Part shown: piece by piece, positions 1 to 8,550 of the stretch
How the letters are laid out: each line of letters opens with the position of its first letter
Position numbering within the stretch: the first letter of the stretch is position 1
Assembly: GCF_000006565.2 (NCBI RefSeq)
Contig: NW_017383887.1
Span: 1 to 12,974 of the forward strand
Direction: 5' to 3'
From: Toxoplasma gondii ME49
Lineage: Eukaryota; Apicomplexa; Conoidasida; Eucoccidiorida; Sarcocystidae
DNA length: 12,974 bases
Made by a program: the position numbers and the translations under genes
The notes under the pieces: model-generated
Database searches by the model: none
What the model was told of the DNA's origin: nothing
The model's input: only the letters and a program-made list of their open reading frames with translations

Positions 1-539
1 GAGACGCTATTCACTTTCTGAGCACGCCCACACAAACGCACGGGCGTAGGCGGGGCACAACCAGACATTTCATGAGTTGGTCGTCGACTGTGCAGTGGCC
101 GCGCCGCATGAAGTCACGGGTGTGCTTTCATCACGTCGGCAATTGTGTCCTGAGCATGCGACGTGACATCCTCGTCGGTACTCAGATGTATTGCTGTTTT
201 CACGTTTCCTGTCTGCGTTGAAAAGCGGAATTACTATGGTTCGTGTGCGTAGGTCCAGCGTGAGGCGCTAATATGTGTGTTTGTGCTCTCATGGGTCCTG
301 ATGCGGCCGCCGGGTCTGAGCCAGGCGCTGCCTCTGTGCACTCAACATGCACCATGCAGACGCTCGCTCTGGTGCTCTGTACCGCATCGTCCAACGTCGC
401 GACGACCTGAACCTGTCGCTGACCGCTGGAGCGACGTGGGTCTCCCGATTCCCTCACGCGGTTGTTGTGAAATGTGTGGGGGAGGTGGGTGAGGGGCAAC
501 AATCGCTGTCAGGTTGGATTGTTCTCAGATCTGTCCACC

Positions 540-716
540 GTGGTCAGAGTGGATGCAGCAGGTGTGGACGAGCTGTGGTGGAGACTGAGAAGCGGTGCGG
601 AGCCGTGTCGGGCGCGGTCCCTATTGGGTGCGCCACGGGGGAGCCTGCAGGCGATGGCACAACACGGCACTTGCGGTCCATCACGACTTCTGAGTCAACG
701 GTTGCGATCGCCTGAT
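540..716 (+). pseudogene. HGT-type segment, unit A
   Basis: In one + frame this stretch reads VDAAGVDELWWRLRSG, GSLQAMAQHGTCGPSRLL and RLRSPDKTP. It corresponds to GPAPAMVEHGTG-like and RSPNIT residues in unit E (7120-7215) and to SLKATVKHRTGQSSHL in G. Near-identical copies lie in B (about 2290-2466), C (about 4026-4202) and H (about 11837-12013). The stretch is also open in a second + frame and on the minus strand, so openness alone says little. What supports this frame is the shared residues between diverged units. Confidence 0.35.
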
Positions 717-836
717 AAAACTCCCCGGCCGTATTGAGTCGTGGCGTTCGCGGACAGGCGGTAGGCAACGAGTGGAGGAGGGTGCGTGGCGGGCTGCAGT
801 GTGGTGGAGGTAGGGCGCAGAGAATGGAGTCGTCCC

Positions 837-854
837 AGGACTCGCAGGAGTCCT
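837..854. repeat. Short perfect inverted repeat, unit A
   Basis: 'aggactc' and 'gagtcct' flank a 4-base loop (gcag), giving a 7-bp stem. The same stem with loop gccg lies at 2587-2604 (B), 4323-4340 (C) and 12134-12151 (H). I could not find it in old units. No terminator-like T run follows, and function is unknown. Confidence 0.5.
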
Positions 855-1017
855 CATCGGGGCCGGACCACACGTCGTTGATCGGGAGTCGTTGTAGCGG
901 CGGTCAGGGTGTGGGATTGGTGTGTTAGGCAGATAAGTGTTGAGTCGGACAACTGTTGAGTTGTAGAACGAGAGTAATTCAGCGGTGCACCGAGGGCAGG
1001 CAGATACCGCCGATGTG

Positions 1018-1326
1018 GACTGCGTGTGGCGGCCCGGCTTCGCGTCTCACTGTTGTAGCGTCTCGCCAACTGCGGGAGACAGCGAATGATTGAGGCAATC
1101 ATTGATGGTGGCTGCTGGATTCCCGGACGGGACTGTGATGCTTGAAGGCGTCGTCGCTGTGGTTGCGAGTGGTGGTGGAATCGCCAGGCTCGTAATCCGG
1201 GAGGACGTGCTCCGTTCGGTGAAGGGCTCATGTGGTGAGCGCGCGGAGAAGACCCACACGTTGGCGGGGTCAGCCGGTGGTCTGACTGGTACTGCGTTGT
1301 CGTTCGTTTGCAGCTGTCGCAAGTAG
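1018..1326 (+). pseudogene. VASG-type module remnant, unit A (possible DGF-1-like fragment)
   Basis: This is the copy in unit A of the module whose frame is conserved across the array. From 1090 the frame reads through motifs including PDGTVMLEGVV, VASGGGIARLVI and GGLTGTALSF, and ends at a stop after 1323. A TGA at 1087-1089 breaks the frame just upstream, where units D, E and H read through with Cys-Met-Arg-Gln or Trp-Leu-Arg-Gln. The Val/Ser/Gly-rich pattern suggests beta strands of a large repetitive surface protein. From memory I compare it with T. cruzi DGF-1, not verified. No signal peptide, membrane segment or start context is present, so it is a fragment and not a gene. Confidence 0.5.
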
Positions 1327-2755
1327 GGAGCGATCCCGGTGTATGGAGGGAGGCGTTGTGTACCGTTTGATCTCGGTGGCTGTACCACCACGAACGGAAG
1401 CACCCCCCATGTCTGATGTTGCCATTCTTGTTTAGAGTATGAGTGGCGTACACCGCGCCACCGTGATGCTGATTGTCTACATGGCAATTGTACTCGGGTG
1501 GTGGGGAGAGAATGGTGGTGTGCGTATTTCGTCTGCGAGACCATTCTGAGGCCGTCGCCAAGCAGGCTTTGAGGATCGTTGTTGGACTTTGATGTGGCAT
1601 TGTCTTTCAGCTTGAGACGGTATGTCGACGCACGTTGACGACGCGTCCTAATGACGTACACGGTCGTCAGAGACGATATGCACCTTCGAACCACAATCCA
1701 ATGGCACGGCGTTAGGCCCGGGCACAACCAGACATTTCACGAGTTGGTCGTCGACTGTGCAGTGGCCGCGCCGCATGAAGTCACGGGTGTGCTTTCATCA
1801 CGTCGGCAACTGTGTCCTGAGCATGCGACGTGACATCCTCGTCGGTACTCAGATGTATTGCTGTTTTCACGTTTCCTGTCTGCGTTGAAAAGCGGAATTA
1901 CTATGGTTCGTGCGCGTATCAATGCTCTAGTATTATCATGTGTTGTGTGAAATGTGTCGCAGAATGTCGGCGTGACAATGCATAATTTGAAGTTGATGTT
2001 GGGTCCAGCGTGAGGCGCTAATATGTGTGTTTGTGCTCTCATGGGTCCTGATGCGGCCGCCGGGTCTGAGCCAGGCGCTGCCTCTGTGCACTCAACATGC
2101 ACCATGCAGACGCTCGCTCTGGTGCTCTGTACCGCAACGTCCAACGTCGCGACGACCTGAACCTGTCGCTGACCGCTGGAGCGACGTGGGTCTCCCGATT
2201 CCCTCACGCGGTTGTTGTGAAATGTGTGGGGGAGGTGGGTGAGGGGCAACAATCGCTGTCAGGTTGGATTGTTCTCAGATCTGTCCACCGTGGTCAGAGT
2301 GGATGCAGCAGGTGTGGACGAGCTGTGGTGGAGACTGAGAAGCGGTGCGGAGCCGTGTCGGGCGCGGTCCCTATTGGGTGCGCCACGGGGGAGCCTGCAG
2401 GCGATGGCACAACACGGCACTTGCGGTCCATCACGACTTCTGAGTCAACGGTTGCGATCGCCTGATAAAACTCCCCGGTCGTGCTGAGTCGTGGCGTTCG
2501 TGGACAGACGGTAGGCAACGAGTGGAGGAGGGTGCGTGGCGGGCTGCAGTGTGGTGGAGGTAGGGCGGAGAGAATGGAGTCGTCCCAGGACTCGCCGGAG
2601 TCCTCATCGGGGCCGGACCACATGTCGTTGATCGGGAGTCGTTGTAGCGGCGGTCAGGGTGTGGGATTGGTGTGTTAGGCAGACAAGTGTTGAGTCGGAC
2701 AACTGTTGAGTCGTAGAACGGGAGTATTTCAGCGGTGCACTGAGGGCGGGCAAAC

Positions 2756-3036
2756 ACTGCCGGCGCGGACTGCGTGAGGCGGTCCGGCTTCGCGTCTCGC
2801 CAGTTGGGGGAGACAGCGAATGGTTGAGGCAATCATTGATGGTGGCCGCTGGATTCCCGGACGGGACTGTGATGCTTGAAGGCGTCGTCGCTGTGGTTGC
2901 GAGTGGTGGTGGAATCGCCAGGCTCGTAATCCGGGAGGACGTGCTCCGTTCGGTGAAGGGCTCATGTGGTGAGCGCGCGGAGAAGACCCACACATCGGCG
3001 GTGTCAGCCGGTGGTCTGACGGGTACTGCGTTATGA
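2756..3036 (+). pseudogene. VASG-type module remnant, unit B
   Basis: This is the same module as in unit A, open from 2824 to 3036, with PDGTVMLEGVV and VASGGGIARLVI intact. It ends early because GGLTGTAL is followed directly by TGA (the young unit A has a Ser codon there). A 16-bp loss just upstream, at the single 'gcgtctc' 2792-2798, shifts the frame that in H links CVWRPGFASH to the module. Both lesions show that no selection for coding acts on this copy. Confidence 0.5.
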
Positions 3037-3148
3037 TTCGTTTGCAGCTGTCGCAAGTAGGGAGCGATCCCGGTGTATGGAGGGAGGCGTTGTGTACCGT
3101 TTGATCTCGATGGCTGTCCCACCGCGAGCGGACGCCATGTCCGCTGTT

Positions 3149-3379
3149 GTCATTCTTGTATAAAAAATGAGTCGCGCACACCGCGCTACCACTGGTCTCA
3201 TTCTCTGCCTGTTGATAAGACTTGGATGGGGGAAAGCGACGAGCGGGGTGCGCAGCTGGTCGAACGAGAGCGTGCTGCGGCAGTCGCGTGCAACGTTCCG
3301 TTGATGCGTTCAATTTCCGTTTCGCCTTGACACTGTTCTGCAGCTTGAGGCGGTACACACAACCAGCTTGCAAGCCTGT
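3149..3379 (+). repeat. Junction block between units B and C, copy 1
   Basis: This block begins at 'tgtcattcttgtat' and contains 'gagtcgcgcacaccgcgcta'. It is near-identical to 10958-11190 and 12717-12890. The sequence immediately upstream is clearly diverged among the three sites, so the block has a sharp left edge. It shares 'gacgagcggggtgcgcagct' with the 12.7-kb copy, whereas the 10.9-kb copy reads 'gacgagtggggtgcgcaccg'. Confidence 0.8.
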
Positions 3380-5064
3380 CCTAATGCCGCACAGAGTCTT
3401 AGGAAACGAGATTCACTTGCTGAAAAAAATAATAAAATGGCACGGCGTTAGGCCCGGGCACAACAAGGCATTTCATGAGTTGGTCGTCGACTGTGCAGTG
3501 GCCGCGCCGCATGAAGTCACGGGTGTGCTTTCATCTCGTCGGCAACTGTGTCCTGAGCATGCGACATGGCATCCTCGTCGGTACTCAGATGTATTGCTGT
3601 TTTCACGTTTCCTGTCTGCGTTGAAAAGCGGAATTACTATGGTTCGTGTGCGTATCAATGCTCTAGTATTATCATGTGCTGTATGAAATGTATCGCAGAA
3701 TGTCGGCGTGACAATGCATAATTTGAAGTTGATGTTGGGTCCAGCGTGAGGCGCTAATATGTGTGTTTGTGCTCTCATGGGTCCTGATGCGGCCGCCGGG
3801 TCTGAGCCAGGCGCTGCCTCTGTGCACTCAACATGCACCATGCAGACGCTCGCTCTGGTGCTCTGTACCGCAACGTCCAACGTCGCGACGACCTGAACCT
3901 GTCGCTGGCCGCTGGAGCGACGTGGGTCTCCCGATTCCCTCACGCGGTTGTTGCGAAATGTGTGGGGGAGGTGGGTGAGGGGCAACAATCGCTGTCAGGT
4001 TGGATTGTTCTCAGATCTGTCCACCGTGGTCAGAGTGGATGCAGCAGGTGTGGACGAGCTGTGGTGGAGACTGAGAAGCGGTGCGGAGCCGTGTCGGGCG
4101 CGGTCCCTATTGGGTGCGCCACGGGGGAGCCTGCAGGCGATGGCACAACACGGCACTTGCGGTCCATCACGACTTCTGAGTCAACGGTTGCGATCGCCTG
4201 ATAAACCTCCTCGGTCGTGCTGAGTCGTGGCGTTCGCGGACAGGCGGTAGGCAACGAGTGGAGGAGGGTGCGTGGCGGGCTGCAGTGTGGTGGAGGTAGG
4301 GCGGAGAGAATGGAGTCGTCCCAGGACTCGCCGGAGTCCTCATCGGGGCCGGACCACACGTCGTTGATCGGGAGTCGTTGTAGCGGCGGTCAGGGTGTGG
4401 GATTGGTGTGTTAGGCAGACAAGTGTTGAGCCGGACAACTGTTGAGTCATAGAACGAGAGTAATTCAGCGGTGCACTGAGGGCAGGCAAAGACCGTCGAC
4501 GTGGACTGCGTGTGGCGGCCCGGCTTCGCGTCTCACTGTTGTAGCATCTTGCCAGCTGGGGGAGACAGTGAATGGTTGAGGCAATCATTGATGGTGACTG
4601 CTGGATTCCCGGACGGGACTGTGATGCTTGAAGGCGTCGTCGGTGTGGTTGCGAGTGGTGGTGGAATCGCCAGGCTCGTAATCCGGGAGGACGCACTCAT
4701 TCGGTGGAGGGCGCACGTGGTGAGCGCGCGGAGAAGCACACCCGTTCGTTGTGCACTGTTTGTCGAAACGGGTACTGGGACGCTGTTTCAGGATGCGAGA
4801 GTGAGTCTGACGCCAGTGGTATCGGATTGCGACTCCTCAGTTTCAACAGAACTGTAGTTTATCGGAATCGGAGGAGTGAGTAGTGCAAGCCACCCTGCGA
4901 TAGCGGTCACCGGCTAGCTGTACGTACAAGTAAAGCGGTTGGCAGCGTTCCAGCTCTGATCAGTGGAAGGGCGCTTGGACAATCGCTTGCAATGGTCCGC
5001 CGATTCGGTATCGCTGTAACAAATGACGATTCCGCAGAGTGTGCTGGTACGCAAGTTCAGGGCA
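3380..5064 (+). repeat. Repeat unit C (young head, old tail)
   Basis: From 3380 to about 4690 this unit is near-identical to unit H at a constant offset of 7,811 bp. From about 4690 to 4750 it drifts. Beyond that it resembles other units only weakly, for example 'acgggtactg' near 4768 against the same string in B near 3019. The stretch 4860-5064 holds no open frame of note and no recognisable motif apart from faint similarity to the tails of other units. The unit is thus a chimera of a recently homogenised head and an old tail. Its right boundary, placed at a 'gtacgcaagttcagg' match to other unit ends, is approximate. Confidence 0.8.
4501..4857 (+). pseudogene. VASG-type module remnant, unit C, chimeric 3' half
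   Basis: Open for 118 codons from the VDCVWRPGFASH region through PDGTVMLEGVV and VASGGGIARLVI to a stop at 4855-4857. The first half is as in unit H. After about 4690 (Ile-Arg-Glu-Asp) the sequence diverges, and the GLNGTA portion is unrecognisable in this frame, although 'acgggtactg' near 4768 shows the DNA is still homologous. The length of the open stretch comes from a frame change at the divergence point and should not be taken as evidence of a gene. Confidence 0.45.
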
Positions 5065-6444
5065 CTGCCGTGCTCAAGTGGTCAACCTAGTACTACGAAA
5101 CAAGTTTTAACGTTTGCTTGTGTATATTTCATGAGATGTTTAGTTCGATGATGATCAGGCAACGAGACATGCCATGAACTGGTCTTCCGCATGGCAGCGA
5201 CCCTGACGCAAGAATCAATATTGTGGATTTCCTCGAAATGGCGAGGCATTTTTGAAGGTATGGCGTACTATTCTCGTCAAGACTGACGTTTGTTGTCAGT
5301 GGCTGTTTTTTCGTAGAATGGTGGCTCTGCCTCTACCATATGCATATTGCGCTGCAAGCAACGAGTGCTGTATGGTACGTGAAGGGGAATGGTGCTGCTT
5401 TCTACCATCATTTGTGGTGATTGTTTACTGTGACAAAAGGATGCATTTTCTGTGAACGTGTTCTCGTGCAGAATGTGAAACAGTGGAATCGTGTCAGGCA
5501 CGTTGTGTATGATTGAACTATGGGGGCACTTGCAATTGTGGGCCACGGCATTGCTCCTTGACCATGACTCCTGGCTCGTACGCTGGAGTTGCTTAACGTA
5601 GTCACATTTCTCCAGTCCGATACCCGAATGTGGCAGAAGGCTGCAGGCAGCTGTTGGTGGACTCGATGAAGTAGTGGCACGTTTTGTGTGGGATCGATGG
5701 CGAGAATTCGTGTGTTGCGCGAGTACTTCGTATGGAACTGAGGAGGCAAGGCAGTGAATTAGCACTCGCTGCAGCGGCGATCAGGGCCTGGGATCCGCAT
5801 GCTTGTTTGACGTGTGCTAGACCACAGAACAAGGGTTATTCAGCGGTGCAGTGAGAACATCCAAACGCCGCCCAGGTGCACTGCGTGTGGCGGTCAGGAT
5901 TCGCGCCTCATCTGCCGTACCGTCTGGCCAGCCGGGGAGGACGGCGAATGCATGCGGAAACAATTGGAGGTAGGCGCCGGACCTCCTGACGAGACTGTGA
6001 TGCTCGACAGCTTCGTCGTCTTTGTTGCAAGTGCTGCTGGCTTCATTTGGCTTGTAACCTGTGAGGACGCTGTCAGTTCAGTGAATGGCTTCCGTGATGG
6101 TCATGTCGGAAAGCATGCGTCGCTGGTGTCAGGTGTTGGTCTGACGGTATTGCGCTATGTGTCGTCGGCAGCAAAACAAAGGGGATGGCGGCGCGGCGGC
6201 AAGCGAAATATATTGCTGCGAATGTAAGGGTGCCGATGACGCAGCGCTTTGTCTCAGCCGGTCAAGCCGCACTAGCGTGCGACCCGTCCACTTCAAGTTG
6301 ATGATAGTCACGTGGACTTAAGAATGGGGTGCACTACCGAGCCGAAGAACAGTGGGCAGGCATTGGCAGCAACGTTCAGCCACTTTGTTTTTCGTAAAGC
6401 GGTGCCACAACTCTGCAGTATAGTGCGGTACGCAAAACCAGGAT
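5065..6444 (+). repeat. Repeat unit D (old class, shortened)
   Basis: This diverged unit is the shortest of the array, about 1.38 kb. The landmark at 5172-5200 ('catgaactggtcttccgcat') aligns with 'catgagttggtcgtcgactg' of young units. The stretch 5308-5380 aligns with 8340-8400 in F. The stretch 5629-5680 aligns with the 'ggatgcagcaggtgtggacg' part of A. From 5826 onward, 'ttattcagcggtgcagtgag' pairs with A near 976. The loss relative to other units lies mainly between about 5680 and 5800, where the HGT-type segment is missing or unrecognisable. The tail 6228-6444 has no open frame of note and aligns only through a 'gtacgcaaaaccagg'-like end. Confidence 0.75.
5850..6227 (+). pseudogene. VASG-type module remnant, unit D (old copy, frame intact)
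   Basis: The frame is open from 5814 to 6227, and homology to the module starts near 5850 with CTACGGQDSRL. It reads on through CMRKQLEVGAGPPDETVMLD, VASAAGFIWLV, SSVNGFRDGH and SLVSGVGLT. Against unit E the two copies differ in many codons, at all positions, yet align without an indel for about 90 codons in one frame. This is the strongest sign that the array descends from a protein-coding sequence. The C-terminal 20 or so residues (Lys/Arg/Gly-rich) have no match in other units and look like run-on. Function unknown; a surface-protein fragment is likely. Confidence 0.55.
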
Positions 6445-7099
6445 GCTAACACAGTCGTAGCCGAAAGAGGTTCCAGGAGGCGCTACGCAATCTTTGACGC
6501 TCACGCAGAAGGTACAGGGTTACCCATTCCACAATTAAACATGTCAAGAATTGGTTCACGAATCATCAGTGACCGTGAAACATGAATGGACGCCTTCATT
6601 TTCGCTGAAAGCGTGAGTTCATTCTGAGCGCGATGTAGCATTTCTGTCAGTAACTGCGTGAACTGTCATTTTGTGTTTGTGCGCTGAATAGCGGGGTCAC
6701 CGGTACCATATGAGCAGTGCGCTGCCTCTAGCGAGTGTTATGCACAAGGTGGAGCATAAAAACGGCACGTGGTATTGCTTGTTGTGCATGATTCCGGTGG
6801 CGTATTTAGACGTGCGTATTTAGGCACTAAGCCATTTTCGTCTCTTCGTGGCCGAGACGGAGCCGCGTCTCGATTCGATCTGTTTGGGCGCTGATACTAC
6901 TTGCACCGATACATGCCAAAGCGTTCAGAGTTGTGTGCGTATGGCCGTGTCGTTCGCCTATCGCAGCACGTTACTTCCGAATGCCTGTGTTGGTCGTTGA
7001 GCTGTGCCTGTCGCTGTAACTGCAGTGCCTGTTGGGTTGTATTCTCGTAGGTCGGTCAATCCCGGCTTCTAAGTGTAAGCGTGGACGTTCAGTATCGGC

Positions 7100-7250
7100 G
7101 GCTGAGCCGTAGCCGGATCACATCAGGTGCGTGCGCTAATGGCTGTGCCACGTGGGCCCCGGCGATGGTGGAACATGGCACTGGCGCTTCTCAGTTGCTG
7201 CGGTCGCCTAACATAACTGTCCGGCCACGTCAAAACGTTTGGTTCTCAAA
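7100..7250 (+). pseudogene. HGT-type segment, unit E (old copy)
   Basis: One frame reads ITSGACANGCATWAPAMVEH, then GTGASQLLRSPNITVRPR, and ends in TAG at 7258-7260. Residues AMxxHGTxxxxxLL and RSPxxT are shared with the young units. The DNA between them differs extensively, which is a second independent case of frame preservation. It is broken upstream, where no matching open frame continues into 6790-7090. Confidence 0.4.
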
Positions 7251-7479
7251 AAGACGGTAGGCAACGAGTGGCGGTTGGTGCACGGCGGGCTCCAGTGTGG
7301 GTGAGGCAGAATGCACATGATAAGGGCTTTGCTCATGTAGTCGCCAGTGGCGGGAGCTGACGAAGAAGTTGATCAGGAGCTGTTGTAATCGTGGCCTAGT
7401 TATGGGGCTTGCGTAGCGTGCGTCGGCTTGTGGAAAGACAGACATTCAAAAGCGCCATGCGGTCGTCGGGAAACCTCTA

Positions 7480-7797
7480 ATGTGTACTTCTTCTGGCAGT
7501 GAGGCCTCGCGTTTCATCTGGTGTATCGACTGGCGAGCTGAGGGGAACAGCGAATGTATGAGGCAACACTTGAGGGTGAATGCTGTATCCCCAGACGAGA
7601 GGGTGATGCATGAAGGCGTCGTCTCTCTGGTTGCCAGTGGTGCTGGAATCGCCAGCCTCGTGATCCATGAGAACGCATTCGGTTCGGTTAATGACTCATG
7701 TGGTGATCGCACCGAGACGCACGTGTTGATGGGGTCCATTGTTGGTCTGAACGGTACCGCGGTCTGGTTCGCTTTCAGAAAGAGGGAGTACGGGTGA
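7480..7797 (+). pseudogene. VASG-type module remnant, unit E (best preserved; possible DGF-1-like)
   Basis: This is the clearest copy of the conserved module: 105 codons and a stop at 7795-7797. It runs CTSSGSEASRF, CMRQHLRVNAVSPDERVM, EGVVSLVASGAGIASLVI, HENAFGSVNDSCGDRTETH and GLNGTAVWFAFRKREYG. The alternation of small and hydrophobic residues with Ser, Asn and Gly turns suits a right-handed beta-helix or similar repetitive extracellular protein. Of the families I know, it most recalls T. cruzi DGF-1, a large multicopy surface protein family with many pseudogenes; this is recall, not a search result. No start, signal peptide or anchor is present. The flanking sequence is out of frame or full of stops, so it is a relic. 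Confidence 0.55.
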
Positions 7798-8340
7798 TGG
7801 GGTGCATGAAGTGATATGACAACTGCTCAGATCTCCCTTGTATCAGTACTCGAGTAGAGGGAGGGCAAATGCATGTCATTTGCCGTTTATCAAGAGGTTG
7901 AGGATGCCGGAATACACCTTTGCTTACCACGTAGACGATGATGAAAGTGACGCAGTCTGGAATGCGAGGAAGGTGCGCAGCTGGTCACGCGAAACGCCGC
8001 TAAGACAATGATGCGCAGTGTTCCGCTGACTATTTCTCCGAATGGTTGCGTCACGGCTCTGCAGTACAAGACGGTACGCGAAACCATGTTGCTGGCGCAC
8101 CTAGATGATCTACACAGTTGCAGGAGGTGACGCCCAACTGTCTGTACACAAACAGAGGACCCAGCGTCAGCTTGAGCACGACCGGGCATTTCGTGAGTTG
8201 GTCCTCGACTGGGCAATGGCCGCGTCGCTTGAAGACACGGTTGTGTTTTCATCGAATCGACAACTCCGTTATGAGCAATATACATAACTCGTTCGTCAGT
8301 AATCAGGTGTATTTTCTGGTGCCAGTTTCGGCTTCTTCGC

Positions 8341-8550
8341 TGAAGAGCGGAGTCACTGCTACCGAATGATCAGTGTGCTCTTAGTCGCGAGTACTGTGTA
8401 ACATATGTTTTTTGTATATCTGTCGTGGATGAGCCAGGGCGATGGCTCTACTATTTCGGCCGGAGCCGTGTCGATTTTCGCTGCAGCACCATTTGCTGGA
8501 AACTTGCCGTTGCGAAGGCACGGCGTCACCACCTGCCTCCCGAAGGAAGT
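8341..8550 (+). pseudogene. Ser/Val/Gly-rich remnant in unit F (GDGSTISAGAVS segment)
   Basis: This is the most protein-like stretch outside the VASG module. One frame gives SASSLKSGVTAT, then after a one-base shift ISVLLVAST, a stop (TAA near 8400), and MSQGDGSTISAGAVSIFAA followed by GNLPLRRHGV. Units D and E carry recognisable but poor versions (LNSGVTGT and LPLASVM in E, near 6690-6740). Units A, B, C and H have 'gagccaggcgctgcctctg' where F has 'gagccagggcgatggctct', about one base shorter. The composition suits a secreted beta-rich protein. Resemblance to DGF-1 is from memory only. The copy is broken by a stop and a frame change. Confidence 0.45.

Larger units (their letters stand above)
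1..1646 (+). repeat. Repeat unit A (young class, left end cut by window)
   Basis: This unit matches units B, C and H at close to full identity from about position 50 to 1330. It lacks 83 bp present in B, C and H, at the point where 'gtgcgta' joins 'ggtccagcg' near 251. It keeps the 'gcgtctc' pair at 1042-1048 and 1058-1064 that B has lost. Its last ~300 bp (1340-1646) diverges from the equivalent part of B but aligns through scattered identities such as 'cattcttgt' and 'cagcttgag'. The unit holds an HGT-type frame remnant near 540-716 and a VASG-type remnant near 1018-1326. No frame spans the unit. Confidence 0.88.
1647..3379 (+). repeat. Repeat unit B (young class)
   Basis: This full unit of about 1733 bp is near-identical to A, C and H through most of its length. 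Compared with A it contains the 83-bp segment (about 1919-2001) and lacks 16 bp between two 'gcgtctc' repeats, leaving a single copy at 2792-2798. From about 3149 its tail belongs to a junction block shared almost perfectly with 10958 onward and 12717 onward. Its first open stretch, 1651-1833, has a recognisable counterpart in the old unit F at 8105-8287. Confidence 0.88.
6445..8099 (+). repeat. Repeat unit E (old class)
   Basis: This is a diverged, collinear unit. The landmark is degenerate at 6531-6564 ('cacaattaaacatgtcaag' then 'ttggttcacg'). The stretch 6560-7100 has no long open frame but aligns patchily with unit F, for example 'gtaactgcagtgcctgttgg' against 'ggaactgcaacgcctcttgg'. An HGT-type segment follows at about 7100-7240, then a well conserved 'ggtaggcaacgagtgg' at 7257-7272 and a VASG-type remnant at 7480-7797. 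The tail 7798-8099 is non-coding in appearance and shares 'ggtgcgcagctggtc' with the tail of unit B near 3247. Confidence 0.8.

Noticed and set aside
347..715. 122-codon + strand frame in units A, B, C and H
   Set aside because: It is conserved only among near-identical copies. Against G it spans an indel that changes frame, and no recognisable domain or start context is present. Only the part overlapping the HGT-type segment shows similarity to old units.
837..854. Inverted repeat as a transcription terminator
   Set aside because: The stem is only 7 bp with no T run, and the host is probably eukaryotic, so a rho-independent terminator is not expected.
854..1600. 248-codon minus-strand open frame in unit A
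   Set aside because: This is the longest open frame in the window, but units B, C and H do not keep it whole, and it runs antisense to the conserved VASG module. The His/Arg/Pro/Thr-rich translation is what a reversed G- and T-rich coding strand gives.
1737..2252. 171-codon minus-strand open frame, present with almost the same sequence at 3473-3988 and 11284-11799
   Set aside because: It is open only in near-identical young units, which is expected from recent copying. In old units the same frame meets a stop early (the + 'tta' at 8269-8271 in F and 9782-9784 in G), and the 83-bp deletion truncates it in A. Its composition (Arg, Ser, Thr, Pro, His) is typical of an antisense shadow.
3222..3686. 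154-codon + frame crossing the B/C boundary
   Set aside because: It runs through the junction block and unit start, and its counterpart in H ends 39 codons earlier because of one base change (TGG to TGA). It has no recognisable domain. It is not independent evidence, since the block was recently copied.
5277..5765. 162-codon minus-strand open frame in unit D
   Set aside because: It has no counterpart in any other unit and no recognisable motif, and it lies opposite the decayed + strand repeat. Chance openness is the simpler reading.
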